NCBI GenBank assembly: GCA_963711035.1
Contig: CAVQCN010000004.1
Span: forward strand, 124,001-188,000
Direction of reading: 5' to 3'
Origin: WHTK01 sp963711035
GTDB lineage: Bacteria > Chloroflexota > Dehalococcoidia > DSTF01 > WHTK01
DNA: 64,000 bases
In this document: positions 25,737 through 34,747 of the stretch, piece after piece
Numbering within the stretch: the stretch's first letter is position 1
How the letters are laid out: every line of letters starts with the position of its first letter
Notes under the pieces: model-generated
Told to the model about the DNA's origin: nothing
Seen by the model: the letters and a program-made list of their open reading frames with translations, nothing else
Databases searched by the model: none
Position numbers and translations under genes: made by a program

Positions 25737-26615
25737 CTACTGCATCGTCTCCGCCATGCGGTGCAGGCGGCGGATGCGCTCCTCAATCGGCGGGTGCGTC
25801 GAGAACAGGTTGCCGAAGCCGCCCGTCGCGGCGAAGGGGTGCACGATGTACAGCGACGCGGTCGCCTGCGCGCCGGCCTTCTCTGCCATGGGCCGCATCT
25901 GCACGCCGCTCTGCAGCTTCGAGAGAGCGCTGGCCAGCGCCTCCGGGTCGTGCAGGTACTCGGCGCCGCTCTTGTCGGCGGCGAACTCGCGCGTGCGTGA
26001 AAGCGCCATCTGCAGGATCACCGCCGCGAAGGCCGCGACGATCGACGCCAGGAAGGCGATCATGATGTTGCCGCCGTTGCGGTCGCGGCCGCCGCCCATG
26101 CCGAAGCCGCCGCCAAACAGCGCGCCCCACATCAGCATCGTCTGGATGTAGCTGATCGCACCGGCGATCGTCGCCGCAATCGAGCTGGTGAGGATGTCGC
26201 GGTTCTTGACGTGGCCCATCTCGTGGCCGATCACGGCGCGCAGCTCACGCTCCGTCAGGATGCGCTGAATGCCCGTCGTGACGGCGACGACCGCGTGCTG
26301 CGGGTTGCGGCCCGTCGCGAAGGCGTTCGGCGACTCGTTCTGCACGACGAAGACCTTCGGCTTCGGCACGCCGGCCAGCTGCGCCACCTCTGCCACGATG
26401 GCGTGCAGGCGCGGCTCCTGCTCTGACGTCACCTCGTGCGCGCCGGCCATGCGCAGCGCCAGCTTGTCCGAGAACCAGTAGGCGACGAAGTTCATCACGG
26501 CCGCGAAAATGAGCGCGATCAGCGCCAGGCCGGCCCCACCCAGCACGTAGCCCAGACCGACCAACAGACCGGTCAGAGCGCCCAACAATAGCGCCGTCTT
26601 CAAAGCGCTGTTCAT
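25737..26615 (-). CDS. htpX: Membrane zinc metalloprotease HtpX (M48)
   Basis: 292 residues from the ATG at 26615, with GGGAGG upstream; an in-frame TTG at 26624 is less likely. Two N-terminal TM helices (about 7-25 and 27-47), the HExxH zinc site HEMGH at 131-135 and a third-ligand Glu in SRTREFAADKSGAEYL near 209, then two further hydrophobic segments. HtpX degrades misfolded membrane proteins together with FtsH. A Gly-rich insert (GGGFGMGGGRDRNGG) occupies the loop after TM3. Stands alone, with a terminator after it. Confidence 0.93.
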   Translation of the reverse strand: MNSALKTALLLGALTGLLVGLGYVLGGAGLALIALIFAAVMNFVAYWFSDKLALRMAGAHEVTSEQEPRLHAIVAEVAQLAGVPKPKVFVVQNESPNAFATGRNPQHAVVAVTTGIQRILTERELRAVIGHEMGHVKNRDILTSSIAATIAGAISYIQTMLMWGALFGGGFGMGGGRDRNGGNIMIAFLASIVAAFAAVILQMALSRTREFAADKSGAEYLHDPEALASALSKLQSGVQMRPMAEKAGAQATASLYIVHPFAATGGFGNLFSTHPPIEERIRRLHRMAETMQ

Positions 26616-26792
26616 CCTATCCAACCTCCCGGAGGCCCTCTGGCCTCATACCCAAGATCAATTATAGGCAAACGCAACGCTTCGTCGCCCAGCTTGGCGC
26701 ATGTTGGTAATCTAAGAGCCGTCAAACCGCGTCGCGATGGCGCCCTTCAGCGCCCGGCGCGTCTTCAGCTTCACAGGAACGGAGACTGCTCC

Positions 26793-27668
26793 ATGAACCC
26801 ATCCTCCCTCAAGGTCGGCATCCTCAGCCCCGGCGACATGGGCGGCGGCACCGGCGCCCTGCTGCACGAGAACGGCGCGGAGGTCTACACCTGCCTGGCC
26901 GGCCGCAGCGACCTCACCCGTCAGATCGCGGCCGAAGCCGGCTTCATCGACACCGAGAGCCTGGACGAGCTCGTATCTACGGTCGACCTGCTACTGTCGA
27001 TCGTCGTCCCTTCATCCGCGCTCGATCTGGCAGAGCACGTCGCCGCCGCCATCCGGCGCACGGGGACGTCGCCGGTCTACGCCGACTGCAACGCGATCGC
27101 GCCCAGCACCGTCGGCGAGATCGAGAAGATCATCTCGCAGACCGGCGCCACCTTCGTCGACGCCGGCATCATCGGCGGCCCGCCGATCCGGGACCGCGCC
27201 AGCCGCTTCTACTGCTCCGGCCCGGACACGAGCACCTTCGAGCGCATGGCCCAGCACGGCATCAACGTACGCGTCGTGGGGCCGAACATCGGTCAAGCGT
27301 CCGGCCTGAAGATGGTCTACGCGGCCTCGACCAAGGGCACGATCGCGCTGTGGACCGAGCTGCTGGTCGCGGCACGCGCCATGGGCCTGGGAGACGCGCT
27401 GGCCGGCGAGCACGAGTCCAGCCCGGTCGCCGCGGCAGAGAAGCGCACCATCCCGGGCATGCCGCACAAGGCGCACCGCTGGGTGGGCGAGATGGAGGAG
27501 ATCGCGAAGACGTTCGAGGATATTGGCATGACGCCACTGATCCTGCAGGGCGCCGCCGACATGTACCGCTTCATCCACTCGACGCCGTTAGGCCAGCTCA
27601 CGTCGCGCGACCCGAACCCCAGCATCGAGGACATCCTCGAGACGCTGGCCTCGCACCTGCAGGGCTGA
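26793..27668 (+). CDS. 6-phosphogluconate/3-hydroxyisobutyrate-dehydrogenase-like protein (DUF1932)
   Basis: 291 residues from the ATG at 26793. Rossmann N-terminal domain beginning KVGILSPGDMGGGTGALL, the beta-hydroxyacid dehydrogenase NADP site with GxxGxG replaced by SPGDMGGG. VDLLLSIVVPSS and the conserved segment FVDAGIIGGPP follow. The C-terminal half is a DUF1932 domain (LKMVYAASTKGTIALWTELL, with the lysine of GLKMVYAASTKG near the usual catalytic place). Members oxidise beta-hydroxyacids; substrate unknown. Preceded by a short gap after divergent htpX. Confidence 0.85.
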   Translation: MNPSSLKVGILSPGDMGGGTGALLHENGAEVYTCLAGRSDLTRQIAAEAGFIDTESLDELVSTVDLLLSIVVPSSALDLAEHVAAAIRRTGTSPVYADCNAIAPSTVGEIEKIISQTGATFVDAGIIGGPPIRDRASRFYCSGPDTSTFERMAQHGINVRVVGPNIGQASGLKMVYAASTKGTIALWTELLVAARAMGLGDALAGEHESSPVAAAEKRTIPGMPHKAHRWVGEMEEIAKTFEDIGMTPLILQGAADMYRFIHSTPLGQLTSRDPNPSIEDILETLASHLQG

Positions 27669-27686
27669 CGGTTACGGTCTAGAGAA

Positions 27687-28502
27687 TCAGGAGGCGCTGC
27701 GGGCGAAGCCGCGGGGGCCGGGCGTCGAGTTGTCGCTGGCCGATTCGCGGCACAGCTGGCGGGCGCGACGGAAGAGCGATTCGCCGTCGGTGCCATCGAC
27801 GCGGTAGGTCGCGATGCCGCAGTTGCACCAGTAGTTGCCCAGCGCCTGCACCAGCTTGCTGACGAAAGCGTGGGCCATCTCCTGGTTGTGGGCCGGCAGC
27901 GTGAAGACATACTCGTTCGAGTTGAGGTTGAACTGCTGGCCGATGGTCTTCGCCTGACTGACGAGCAGGTGCGCCACTTCGACTGCCATCTTCTCGGTTC
28001 GGGGCAGAGACGAGCCGCCGCCCGGCAGGTTGACCTCCAACCACACGAGGCTGATTTCCAGCCCCTCGCGCCGGGCGCGCGCCACCTCTTCCTGGAAGTG
28101 AAGCATGAAGTGCACCTGCTGGAAGCTGCCCGGGGAATCCTGCCGCAGACTGGTGACCTTCGCCTCGGAGACGGCGACAGGCTCAGGGTCTGACGCCTGA
28201 GGTTTGCTGAGACGGCGTCCCAGCCGGCGCGAGTTCGCTTCTGAGTCGGCCTGCCACCGCTCGTCCTCGGTCATGATACTCGTCACCATGACGAGCATCG
28301 CAGCGCCGTAAATCAGCATCAGCAGCAACGAAACGAGACTGACGACGATGTTGCTAATGACCAGCACGCCGGCCAGATTCCAGACGGTGATGACGAGGGG
28401 GCCGGCGAGTCCAACGCGAATCAGGAGCTTCGTCTGATCCGGTTCTCGTCGGAAAGGCGCGAGGAAGGATTCGAGTCGTTCCTGCATCTCAATGACCTGC
28501 AT
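27687..28502 (-). CDS. Membrane protein with degenerate GGDEF-like domain
   Basis: About 271 residues if it starts at the ATG 28502; ATG 28487 is an alternative and neither has a good ribosome binding site. Two adjacent TM segments (LAGPLVITVWNLAGVLVISN and VVSLVSLLLMLIYGAAMLVMV) are followed by a charged linker. The C-terminal domain has the secondary-structure pattern of GGDEF proteins: FQEEVARARREGLEISLVWLEV, then FNLNSNEYVFTLPA in place of GGDEF, and CGIATYRVDGTDGESLFRRA. The active-site GG(D/E)EF is lost, so diguanylate cyclase activity is not expected. It may be a sensor or scaffold. Confidence 0.6.
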   Translation of the reverse strand: MQVIEMQERLESFLAPFRREPDQTKLLIRVGLAGPLVITVWNLAGVLVISNIVVSLVSLLLMLIYGAAMLVMVTSIMTEDERWQADSEANSRRLGRRLSKPQASDPEPVAVSEAKVTSLRQDSPGSFQQVHFMLHFQEEVARARREGLEISLVWLEVNLPGGGSSLPRTEKMAVEVAHLLVSQAKTIGQQFNLNSNEYVFTLPAHNQEMAHAFVSKLVQALGNYWCNCGIATYRVDGTDGESLFRRARQLCRESASDNSTPGPRGFARSAS

Positions 28503-28630
28503 AAGGGTCGGCCGTTGTTCACCGGTTCCGTAGGGTTTGCGGGCGAAAAAGCATAGTCTTCGCCTACGCATTTCATATGCCAGGCGCCCTCATCCGAAGC
28601 CACCGCCGGTGATAGGATTGCGGGCGACGC

Positions 28631-29719
28631 ATGAGCGAGAACCACCGTTCCTACCGCATCGTCGTCCTGCGCGGCGACGGCATCGGCCCCGAAATCGTCG
28701 ATGCCACGCTGGCCGTGCTCGACGCCACGTCGACGCGCCTGAACTTGCGATTCGACTTCGACTTCCACGAAGGCGGCGCGGCCCTGTACGAGCGCGAGGG
28801 CACACAGCTGCGTCCGGCCAGCCTGCAGGCGATCCGCGAAGCCGACGCGACGCTGAAGGGACCGGTAGGCCTGCCGGACGTACGCCTGCCGGACGGTACC
28901 GAGGCCGGCATGCTCGGCGGCGTGCTGCGCATCGGTCTCGATACCTACGCCAACGTGCGACCCATCAGGCTGCTGCCCAACGTCGAGGCGCCGATCAAGG
29001 CAAAGCCCGGCGAGATCGACTACGTGATCGTGCGTGAGAACACGGAGGGCATGTACCTCTCGCGCGGCAAAGGCATCGGCACCGACCAGGCGATGGCCGA
29101 CACGATGCTGATCACCCGCAAAGGCACGGAGCGCGTGGTGCGCTACGCGTTCGAGCTGGCCCGCAAGCGCAACGGCGCGCCCTCGGACGGCAAGCGGCGC
29201 GTCACCTGCGTCGACAAGAGCAACGTGCTGGCATCGCACGCCTTCTTCCGCCGCGTGTACGACGAGGTAGCAGAGCGCTACCCCGACGTCGAACGCGAGT
29301 ACGTCTACGCCGACGCGGCGGCGCAGGCGCTGGTCATGCGGCCGCAGACGTTCGACGTGCTGGTAATGGAGAACTTCCTCGGCGACATCCTCTCCGATCT
29401 GGGCGGCGGCACCGTCGGCGGCATCGGCCTCTGCCCCTCCGGCAACATCGGCGACGGCCCGGCCTACTTCGAGCCCATCCACGGCTCGGCGCCGGACATC
29501 GCCGGCCAGGACCGCGCCAACCCCATCGCGCAGGTGCTGACTGCAGCACAGATGCTGGAGCACCTTGGTGAGCCCCGTGCCGCAGCGCTGATCCAGGGCG
29601 CCGTCACGCAGGCCCTGGCGAGCGGCCGGCTGCGCATCGAAGCAAACGGTCAGCCGGCCGACGGCACGAAGGCCGCGGGGAAGGTAATTGCGGCGCTCGT
29701 GGGCGAGATCGACATCTAG
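28631..29719 (+). CDS. Isocitrate/isopropylmalate dehydrogenase family protein
   Basis: 362 residues. N-terminal GDGIGPEIVDATLAVL, then PVGLPDVR, the substrate loop with RENTEGMYLSRG near 138-149 and NVLASHAFFRRVYDEVA near 200. The Mg-binding region is NFLGDILSDLGGGTVGG and the NAD region is GSAPDIAGQDRANP. The RENTEG loop and length fit the beta-decarboxylating dehydrogenase family; 3-isopropylmalate, tartrate or homoisocitrate dehydrogenase are all possible. No leucine-biosynthesis gene is adjacent, so leuB is not claimed. Confidence 0.87.
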   Translation: MSENHRSYRIVVLRGDGIGPEIVDATLAVLDATSTRLNLRFDFDFHEGGAALYEREGTQLRPASLQAIREADATLKGPVGLPDVRLPDGTEAGMLGGVLRIGLDTYANVRPIRLLPNVEAPIKAKPGEIDYVIVRENTEGMYLSRGKGIGTDQAMADTMLITRKGTERVVRYAFELARKRNGAPSDGKRRVTCVDKSNVLASHAFFRRVYDEVAERYPDVEREYVYADAAAQALVMRPQTFDVLVMENFLGDILSDLGGGTVGGIGLCPSGNIGDGPAYFEPIHGSAPDIAGQDRANPIAQVLTAAQMLEHLGEPRAAALIQGAVTQALASGRLRIEANGQPADGTKAAGKVIAALVGEIDI

Positions 29720-29886
29720 ACAACGCCATGTCACACGACGACGAACCCGTGGGGGACGGAGCTGAAGCTGCGTCCCTACGACTGCATCCCTCCGACCGGC
29801 ATGCCTCGCATCAAGACGATGACGATGCCAGAATGAAATGAAGGCTGTCGCCTGACGGCTGATTGCTCCTAGCTAAGAGATCGATC

Positions 29887-30618
29887 ATGACCTCAAACCT
29901 CGAAGGCCTCTCGCACCTGGCCCCTGAAGCGGACGAGGGCGAGAAGCGCGCCCTCGTCATCGCCGCCCACCCAGACGACGCCGACTTCGGCGCCGCCGGC
30001 ACCGTCCATCTCTGGACGCAGCAGGGCTGGGAGTTCTTCTACCTGGTCTGCACCAACGGCGCCAAGGGCAGCGACGACGAGTCGATCACGCCGCAGCAGC
30101 TGATCGAGATGCGCCGCCAGGAGCAGCGCGACGCCGCCCAGATCCTCGGCGTGAAGGACGTCTTCTTCCTCGACAACGAAGACGGCGAGCTGACGCCGAA
30201 CCGGCAGTTCCTCGGCGACGTCGTGCGGCTGATCCGGCAGCTCCGCCCCAGCGCTGTCTTCACGCACGACCCGGAGTCGATCATCATCAACGACGCCTTC
30301 ATCAACCACAGCGACCACCGCGCCACCGGCCTCACGGCGGTCGACGCGATCTATCCCGCGGCGCGCGACCGCCTCAACTTCCCGGAGCACATCCGCGAGG
30401 GCCTGCAGCCGCACAAGGTGCGCAACATCTACATCTGGACGGGCGACAAAGCCAACCACCAGGTGGACATCACCGACGCAATCGAGACGAAGGTGGCGGC
30501 GCTGCGCGCCCACACCTCGCAGTTCAGTGAGGACTTCATCCGCCGCATGCTGGAGGTGTGGAAGACGCCTGAGGGGCGCTACATCGAGCCCTTCCGACGC
30601 GTCCAGCTGCCGTACTAG
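29887..30618 (+). CDS. PIG-L/LmbE family zinc deacetylase
   Basis: 243 residues from the ATG at 29887 (TTG 29863 is in frame but weak). Zinc motif AHPDDADFGAAGT at residues 27-39 and the third-ligand motif HSDHRATG near 140; FFYLVCTNGAKGSDD lies between. The family removes acetyl groups from GlcNAc conjugates, e.g. in GPI, mycothiol or bacillithiol synthesis and in antibiotic maturation. No mshA/bshA partner is present here, so substrate is open. Confidence 0.9.
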   Translation: MTSNLEGLSHLAPEADEGEKRALVIAAHPDDADFGAAGTVHLWTQQGWEFFYLVCTNGAKGSDDESITPQQLIEMRRQEQRDAAQILGVKDVFFLDNEDGELTPNRQFLGDVVRLIRQLRPSAVFTHDPESIIINDAFINHSDHRATGLTAVDAIYPAARDRLNFPEHIREGLQPHKVRNIYIWTGDKANHQVDITDAIETKVAALRAHTSQFSEDFIRRMLEVWKTPEGRYIEPFRRVQLPY

Positions 30619-30642
30619 ATGCCGGCCGCCACCGACGACGTC

Positions 30643-30670
30643 GTCATTCTGAGCGAAGCGAAGAATCTGG
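30643..30670. repeat. Dispersed repeat, type C
   Basis: GTCATTCTGAGCGAAGCGAA followed by GAATCT, directly after the PIG-L gene. Confidence 0.75.
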
Positions 30671-30767
30671 CCCCCGACTGACCACGTTGCGTACTAGCCG
30701 AGCCCAAAAACGGGAGAGGCCAGGGGCAACGGTTACCGAGAAGCGTTAGCGTCAGCAAGAAGCGTTG

Positions 30768-30802
30768 TCCGAGGGAGATGCCTCGCGGCGCTCAGCATGA
30801 CA
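30768..30802. repeat. Dispersed repeat, type B
   Basis: TCCGAGGGAGATGCCTCGCG followed by GCGCTCAGCATGACA. Inverted relative to the type C copy at 30643; the two may act as arms of one element about 160 bases long. Confidence 0.78.
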
Positions 30803-30875
30803 GCGCTCTCCCGCCCTGCGCTCAGCTTCACCCAAACGGCCCCGCCCTTCACGACTCGGGTACACTGAATACGTC

Positions 30876-31394
30876 ATGGTGAGCTACTGCACGCAATGCG
30901 GCACGGCAGTCGAAGAACGCCTCGCGTTCGGCAAGATGCGGGCCGTCTGCCCCAACTGCGAGACGGTGCACTTCGAGGACCCGAAAGTCGCGGTCGGGGT
31001 CGTCGTGGATGACGGCAACGGGCGCATCGTGCTCGGCAAGCGCAACCACGAGCCGAAGATGGGCTGCTGGTCCTTCCCCTCCGGCTTCGTCGACGTAGGC
31101 GAGATCCTGGAAGACGCCGCTGTGCGCGAGGTCGAGGAAGAGACGGGCCTCAAGGTGCGCATCGATCGCCTGCTCGGCGTCTACTCGACGCAGGGCGAGC
31201 GCACGATCTTCATCGCCTACGCGGGCTCGATCGTCGGCGGCGTCATGGAAGCCGGCGACGAGTGCTTCGAGGTCGCAGCGTTCCCGCCGGACGCGCTGCC
31301 AGACCTGGCGTTCCCGCACGACGAGACGATCCTGCGCGCCTGGGCCTACGGCGGCCTGCCGACCCACGCTTACCTCAAGACGACGCCATCTTGA
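30876..31394 (+). CDS. Nudix hydrolase with N-terminal zinc ribbon
   Basis: 172 residues. A CxxC...CxxC zinc ribbon (Cys 5, 8, 25, 28) precedes a Nudix fold whose box runs from Gly70 to Leu92 with the pattern Gx5Ex7REVxEExGL intact. The layout is that of NudC-like or ribbon-Nudix proteins acting on NADH, ADP-ribose or RNA caps, but the SQPWPFPxS motif of NudC is absent. A short gap rich in repeats surrounds the gene. Confidence 0.9.
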   Translation: MVSYCTQCGTAVEERLAFGKMRAVCPNCETVHFEDPKVAVGVVVDDGNGRIVLGKRNHEPKMGCWSFPSGFVDVGEILEDAAVREVEEETGLKVRIDRLLGVYSTQGERTIFIAYAGSIVGGVMEAGDECFEVAAFPPDALPDLAFPHDETILRAWAYGGLPTHAYLKTTPS

Positions 31395-31454
31395 TCTGAG
31401 CCCGGTCACGCCCCGATATACGTCTTGCCACGCGCTGGGAATGATTCACGTCCT

Positions 31455-31636
31455 GTCATGCTGAGAGCGCGAAGCATCCCCGGCAATTCAACGATGCATC
31501 GTCCACAGCACTTGCGCGGCTAAGACAACGCAGGCCGCGTGGTTCTCACGACGCTCCGGCCGCGTTGCCCGCGCGAAGCCTTCGATATCCGTACCGAGTG
31601 ATGAGCGGAAGATGCTTCGCTGCGCTCAGCATGACA
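31455..31636. repeat. Dispersed repeat pair, type B, inverted
   Basis: GTCATGCTGAGAGCGCGAAG at 31455-31474 and an inverted copy GATGCTTCGCTGCGCTCAGC ending in ATGACA at 31636. They enclose about 120 bases without a gene, between the Nudix gene and the converging histidine kinase gene. Confidence 0.78.
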
Positions 31637-31656
31637 AGAGGGGGTCGCGCTGACGG

Positions 31657-33171
31657 CTAGCTGCTGAGGACGAGCTCGATGGCGTCGCGCAGGGGGCCGA
31701 TCTTGAAGGGCTTCGAGAGTACCGGGTTGTCGACGCGCTGCAGGAAGGCGCGCGTGTCCGGGCTGACCGTATCGCCTGTGATGAAGACGATGCGCCGCGC
31801 CTGCTCCGGGTCGCGTTCGCGCACCTGGCGATAGAACGAGGCGCCATCGAGGCCCGGCATCTTCATGTCGGTGATGATCACATCGAAGCTTTCCTGCGCC
31901 ACCAGTTCGGCCGCCTCGAGGCCGCTGCGGGCCAGCGTCACGGCGTGACGGTCGAGGCGCAGGATGTCATGCAGCAGCAGCCGAATGCTCTCTTCGTCGT
32001 CCACGACCAGGATACGGCGGCCGCTGATGGCAGGCGGCAGGTTGACGTCGCCGGCCGCACCGCCGGGGCGCGTCTCAATCTCGCGCTCATCGCCACTGCT
32101 GAGGGGCAGGTCGATGGTAAAGACGGCGCCGCCGGAAGGAGCGTTCTCGGTCCAGATGCGGCCGCCGTGCTCGTCGATGATGCTGTAGCAGATCGTCAGA
32201 CCCAGACCGGTGCCCTCGCCCGCCTCTTTCGTCGTGAAGAAGGGATCGAAGATGCGCCGCTGCGCCTCCGGCGGGATGCCGGGGCCGTCATCGGCGATCG
32301 AGACGCGTACGCCTTCCGGCGTGCCATGCGTGATCACGGTAAGCTTGCCGCCGCCGTGGCCCTCGATCATGGCCTGCTCGGCGTTCTTGATCAGGTTGAA
32401 GAAGACCTGCTGCACCTGGTCCGGGTCGGCCCAGACCTTCGGCATACGTGTATCGAGGGTCATGTCGAGGCCGATGTTGCGGATCGTGAAGTCGTAGCTG
32501 CGCAGCTCCAGCACCCGCTGCAGCAGCGCGTTGACGTCGCACATCTCTTTCGTGGGACGGCGCCGGCGCGCGAAGGAGAGCAGATTCTGCACGATCTTGG
32601 CAGCGCGCTCCGCCTCGCCGTAGATAGTCTGTATCTGGGTCCGCACGGTATCGTCCAGCTCCCGCGCCAGCAGCAACTGCGCGAAGCCCATCACGCCGGT
32701 GAGCGGGTTGTTGAGCTCGTGCGCCACGCCGGAGACGAGCTGGCCGACGCTGGCCATCTTCTCCGACTGCAGCAGGCGCTCCTGCAGGAGACGCTCGTCC
32801 GTGTGGTCGCGCAGCGCGACGATACCGCCGCCGAAATCCGGCACGGCAGCGGCGGAGATGTGACGCGAGTCGGCAGTGAGCGGCGCTTCGATCGCTTTGG
32901 GCGCCTTGCCGTCGAAGCTCATGGCCTCCTTGACCGCTTGCGGCGCGAGGCCGCCGGGAGCGCCGCCGAGCGCCTTGAGGAACGAAGCTCCGGATTCGTT
33001 GATCGGCCAACAGAGAGAAGCGCGGTCGACGCGGATCAGGCCGACACCAACCAGATCGGCGAGGCGCAGCAAGGCGACGGTCGTCGATGCCGGCGAAGAT
33101 GTCGAAGCAGGAGACGATTGCGGAAGCTGTGCGTCAGCGCCGTCGGAGATCGTTTGGGATGCGAGAGTCAT
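31657..33171 (-). CDS. Soluble hybrid histidine kinase with C-terminal receiver
   Basis: 504 residues from the ATG at 33171, with GGAGGGAGGG upstream. A PAS-like region lies at about 35-125. HisKA follows with the phospho-accepting His151 in GVAHELNNPLTG, then HATPase_c (N-box NLIKNAEQAM, G1 DDGPGIP, G2 GTGLGLTI; about 255-370). The C-terminal CheY-like receiver (about 385-500) has its phospho-Asp near 434 in VIITDMKMPGLDG. No TM segment, so it senses something cytoplasmic. The internal receiver may pass phosphate to the neighbouring regulators at 36.1-37.6 kb. Confidence 0.92.
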   Translation of the reverse strand: MTLASQTISDGADAQLPQSSPASTSSPASTTVALLRLADLVGVGLIRVDRASLCWPINESGASFLKALGGAPGGLAPQAVKEAMSFDGKAPKAIEAPLTADSRHISAAAVPDFGGGIVALRDHTDERLLQERLLQSEKMASVGQLVSGVAHELNNPLTGVMGFAQLLLARELDDTVRTQIQTIYGEAERAAKIVQNLLSFARRRRPTKEMCDVNALLQRVLELRSYDFTIRNIGLDMTLDTRMPKVWADPDQVQQVFFNLIKNAEQAMIEGHGGGKLTVITHGTPEGVRVSIADDGPGIPPEAQRRIFDPFFTTKEAGEGTGLGLTICYSIIDEHGGRIWTENAPSGGAVFTIDLPLSSGDEREIETRPGGAAGDVNLPPAISGRRILVVDDEESIRLLLHDILRLDRHAVTLARSGLEAAELVAQESFDVIITDMKMPGLDGASFYRQVRERDPEQARRIVFITGDTVSPDTRAFLQRVDNPVLSKPFKIGPLRDAIELVLSS

Positions 33172-33255
33172 GGTGCCCTCCCTCCTCCATTACGGAGTAA
33201 GGATTGCGCTCCCGCCAGGCGCGCTTAGACAGTAGCACATCTGATCGGCGCTGGA

Positions 33256-33702
33256 CTATACACGGGTCCAGATCGGGCGGCGCTCCCAGCAGTGGGAGCA
33301 AAGGGTGGCCATACGCGAAACCTGCTCCAGGCCGCTGCCTGTTATCTCCTCATGCGTCTCGAGGTGGCGATAGCAGAAGTAGGCGCGGCAGCGAGCGCAC
33401 TGGCCTTCCGGCAGCTGGTCGCAGTCCGGCAGGCCGCACTTGCCGCCGCCGTTGCGAGAGACGACGAAGTCCTTGTACTGCAGATGGACGCGAAGATCGT
33501 CGCGCTTGGCCACGCAATTCTTGCGGCTGCAGATCTCCTCGCCGTGGTCGCGGACCTCGCCGTGATCGGCGCAGAAGGTACGGCCACAGTACACGCAGAG
33601 CCCGATAGGTGCTCCCTTGCACTTGGAGAAGCGAGCTTTCAGACCTTCATTGACTTCGCAGCCATCTGCGAGAAGCGGCGGCATACCGTCTGATCGTCTC
33701 AT
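33256..33702 (-). CDS. Cys/His-rich zinc-binding protein (AN1/B-box-like)
   Basis: 148 residues from the ATG at 33702 (AGGG nine bases upstream; TTG 33723 also in frame). Repeated metal motifs: CVYCGRTFCADHG, CSRKNC, CGLPDC, CARCRAYFCYRHLETH and a last CSHCWER. The spacing CxxCxxxFCxxH resembles AN1 or B-box zinc fingers used for protein contacts. No catalytic domain is evident. It is the gene just upstream of the histidine kinase on the same strand (84 bases), so an adaptor role is possible but unproven. Confidence 0.75.
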   Translation of the reverse strand: MRRSDGMPPLLADGCEVNEGLKARFSKCKGAPIGLCVYCGRTFCADHGEVRDHGEEICSRKNCVAKRDDLRVHLQYKDFVVSRNGGGKCGLPDCDQLPEGQCARCRAYFCYRHLETHEEITGSGLEQVSRMATLCSHCWERRPIWTRV

Positions 33703-33898
33703 ATGGAGTGCCCTGCTGTCCAAACCGGCGGGGCCGAAGATGGGTAACTTCCCGGCCGAGATTAGCAGAAGATGAGTGGCGATTAGGCGAACGCGTCCCT
33801 ACCGCTACGGGAATCCCTCATGGGAGGTTCACGCCTCGCAAGCGATACTGGCCGAGTTGGAACAACTAGTCACCAGTTCCGCGTGGAGGAGACGGCCC

Positions 33899-34747
33899 TT
33901 GTCAACGATTGCCGCAGAAGCAACTGACGCACATCCCGAACCCGAGGATGTTTTCGACCTCGATAGCGACGCCCTGCCCGAGGACTTGTACGTACCGGAG
34001 ACGGTTCCCTCGCCCCAGTCGAGCGAGGAAGAGCTGACAAAGACGGTGCAGGATTACATGCCGTTGGTCCGCCACGCCGTCAATCGCGTGACGGCCGGCG
34101 CCAGCCAATCCAGCATCCTGCAGTACGAGGACATGGTCAGCTGCGGCGTCCAGGGCCTGCTAGAAGCACATCGCACCTACGACCCAAATCGCGGCGCCAA
34201 GTTCTCCACCTACGCCCTGCCTCGTATCCGCGGCGCCATCCTCGACGCCCTGCGGGCCGCGCATCCGCTGCCGCGCTCGCTGCAGAAGATGTCCTCCGAC
34301 ATCGAGAAGGCGCTCAGCGCCCTGTACGCGGAACTGGGCCGCACGCCGACGAAGGCAGAGCTGGCCGCGAAGCTCCGCATTCCGCTGGGCGAGTTGCTCA
34401 GCGCTGTTCAGGCCACCAGCATCCGCGTCCTGTCGCTGGAGAGCCTGGCCGACCTGACAACGAACGGCTCCACGGAGAAGCTCGTCGAGATGGCCGATGA
34501 CGACCCCGGCGTCGACCCGCATTCCGTCACCCACCGCGAGCTCCTGCGCGGTCAGCTACTCAAGGCAATCGAAAACCTGCCGGAGCGCGAGCGGGAGATC
34601 ATCCGTCTCTACTACATCGAATCGCAGTCCCTGAAGAGCATCGGCAGCGCCATGGCGATCTCGGAATCGAGAGCATCCCAGCTGCGTCATCGCGCCATCC
34701 GGCGCCTGCGCGGCGCGCTCACCGACGAACTGGCCGAGGCAGCCTGA
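33899..34747 (+). CDS. FliA/WhiG-type alternative sigma factor
   Basis: 282 residues from a TTG at 33899, chosen because GGAGGAG lies seven bases upstream; the frame is open to a GTG at 33776 but that would add a basic, unrelated tail. Regions: sigma-2 about 49-115 (YEDMVSCGVQGLLEAHRTYD and GAKFSTYALPRIRGAILD), sigma-3 about 130-190 and sigma-4 about 228-275 (LPEREREIIRLYYIES, HTH with SRASQLRHRAIRRL). This is the sigma-28 group, which drives flagellar (FliA) or sporulation (WhiG) genes. It is followed without a gap by an Idh-like gene. Confidence 0.92.
   Translation: MSTIAAEATDAHPEPEDVFDLDSDALPEDLYVPETVPSPQSSEEELTKTVQDYMPLVRHAVNRVTAGASQSSILQYEDMVSCGVQGLLEAHRTYDPNRGAKFSTYALPRIRGAILDALRAAHPLPRSLQKMSSDIEKALSALYAELGRTPTKAELAAKLRIPLGELLSAVQATSIRVLSLESLADLTTNGSTEKLVEMADDDPGVDPHSVTHRELLRGQLLKAIENLPEREREIIRLYYIESQSLKSIGSAMAISESRASQLRHRAIRRLRGALTDELAEAA

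Noticed and set aside
28631..29719. Naming the gene leuB
   Set aside because: The family fits several beta-decarboxylating dehydrogenases and no leucine-pathway gene is adjacent.
33776..33898. Longer N-terminus for the sigma factor (GTG 33776)
   Set aside because: The TTG at 33899 has GGAGGAG at ideal distance, and the extra residues are basic and unlike sigma factors.
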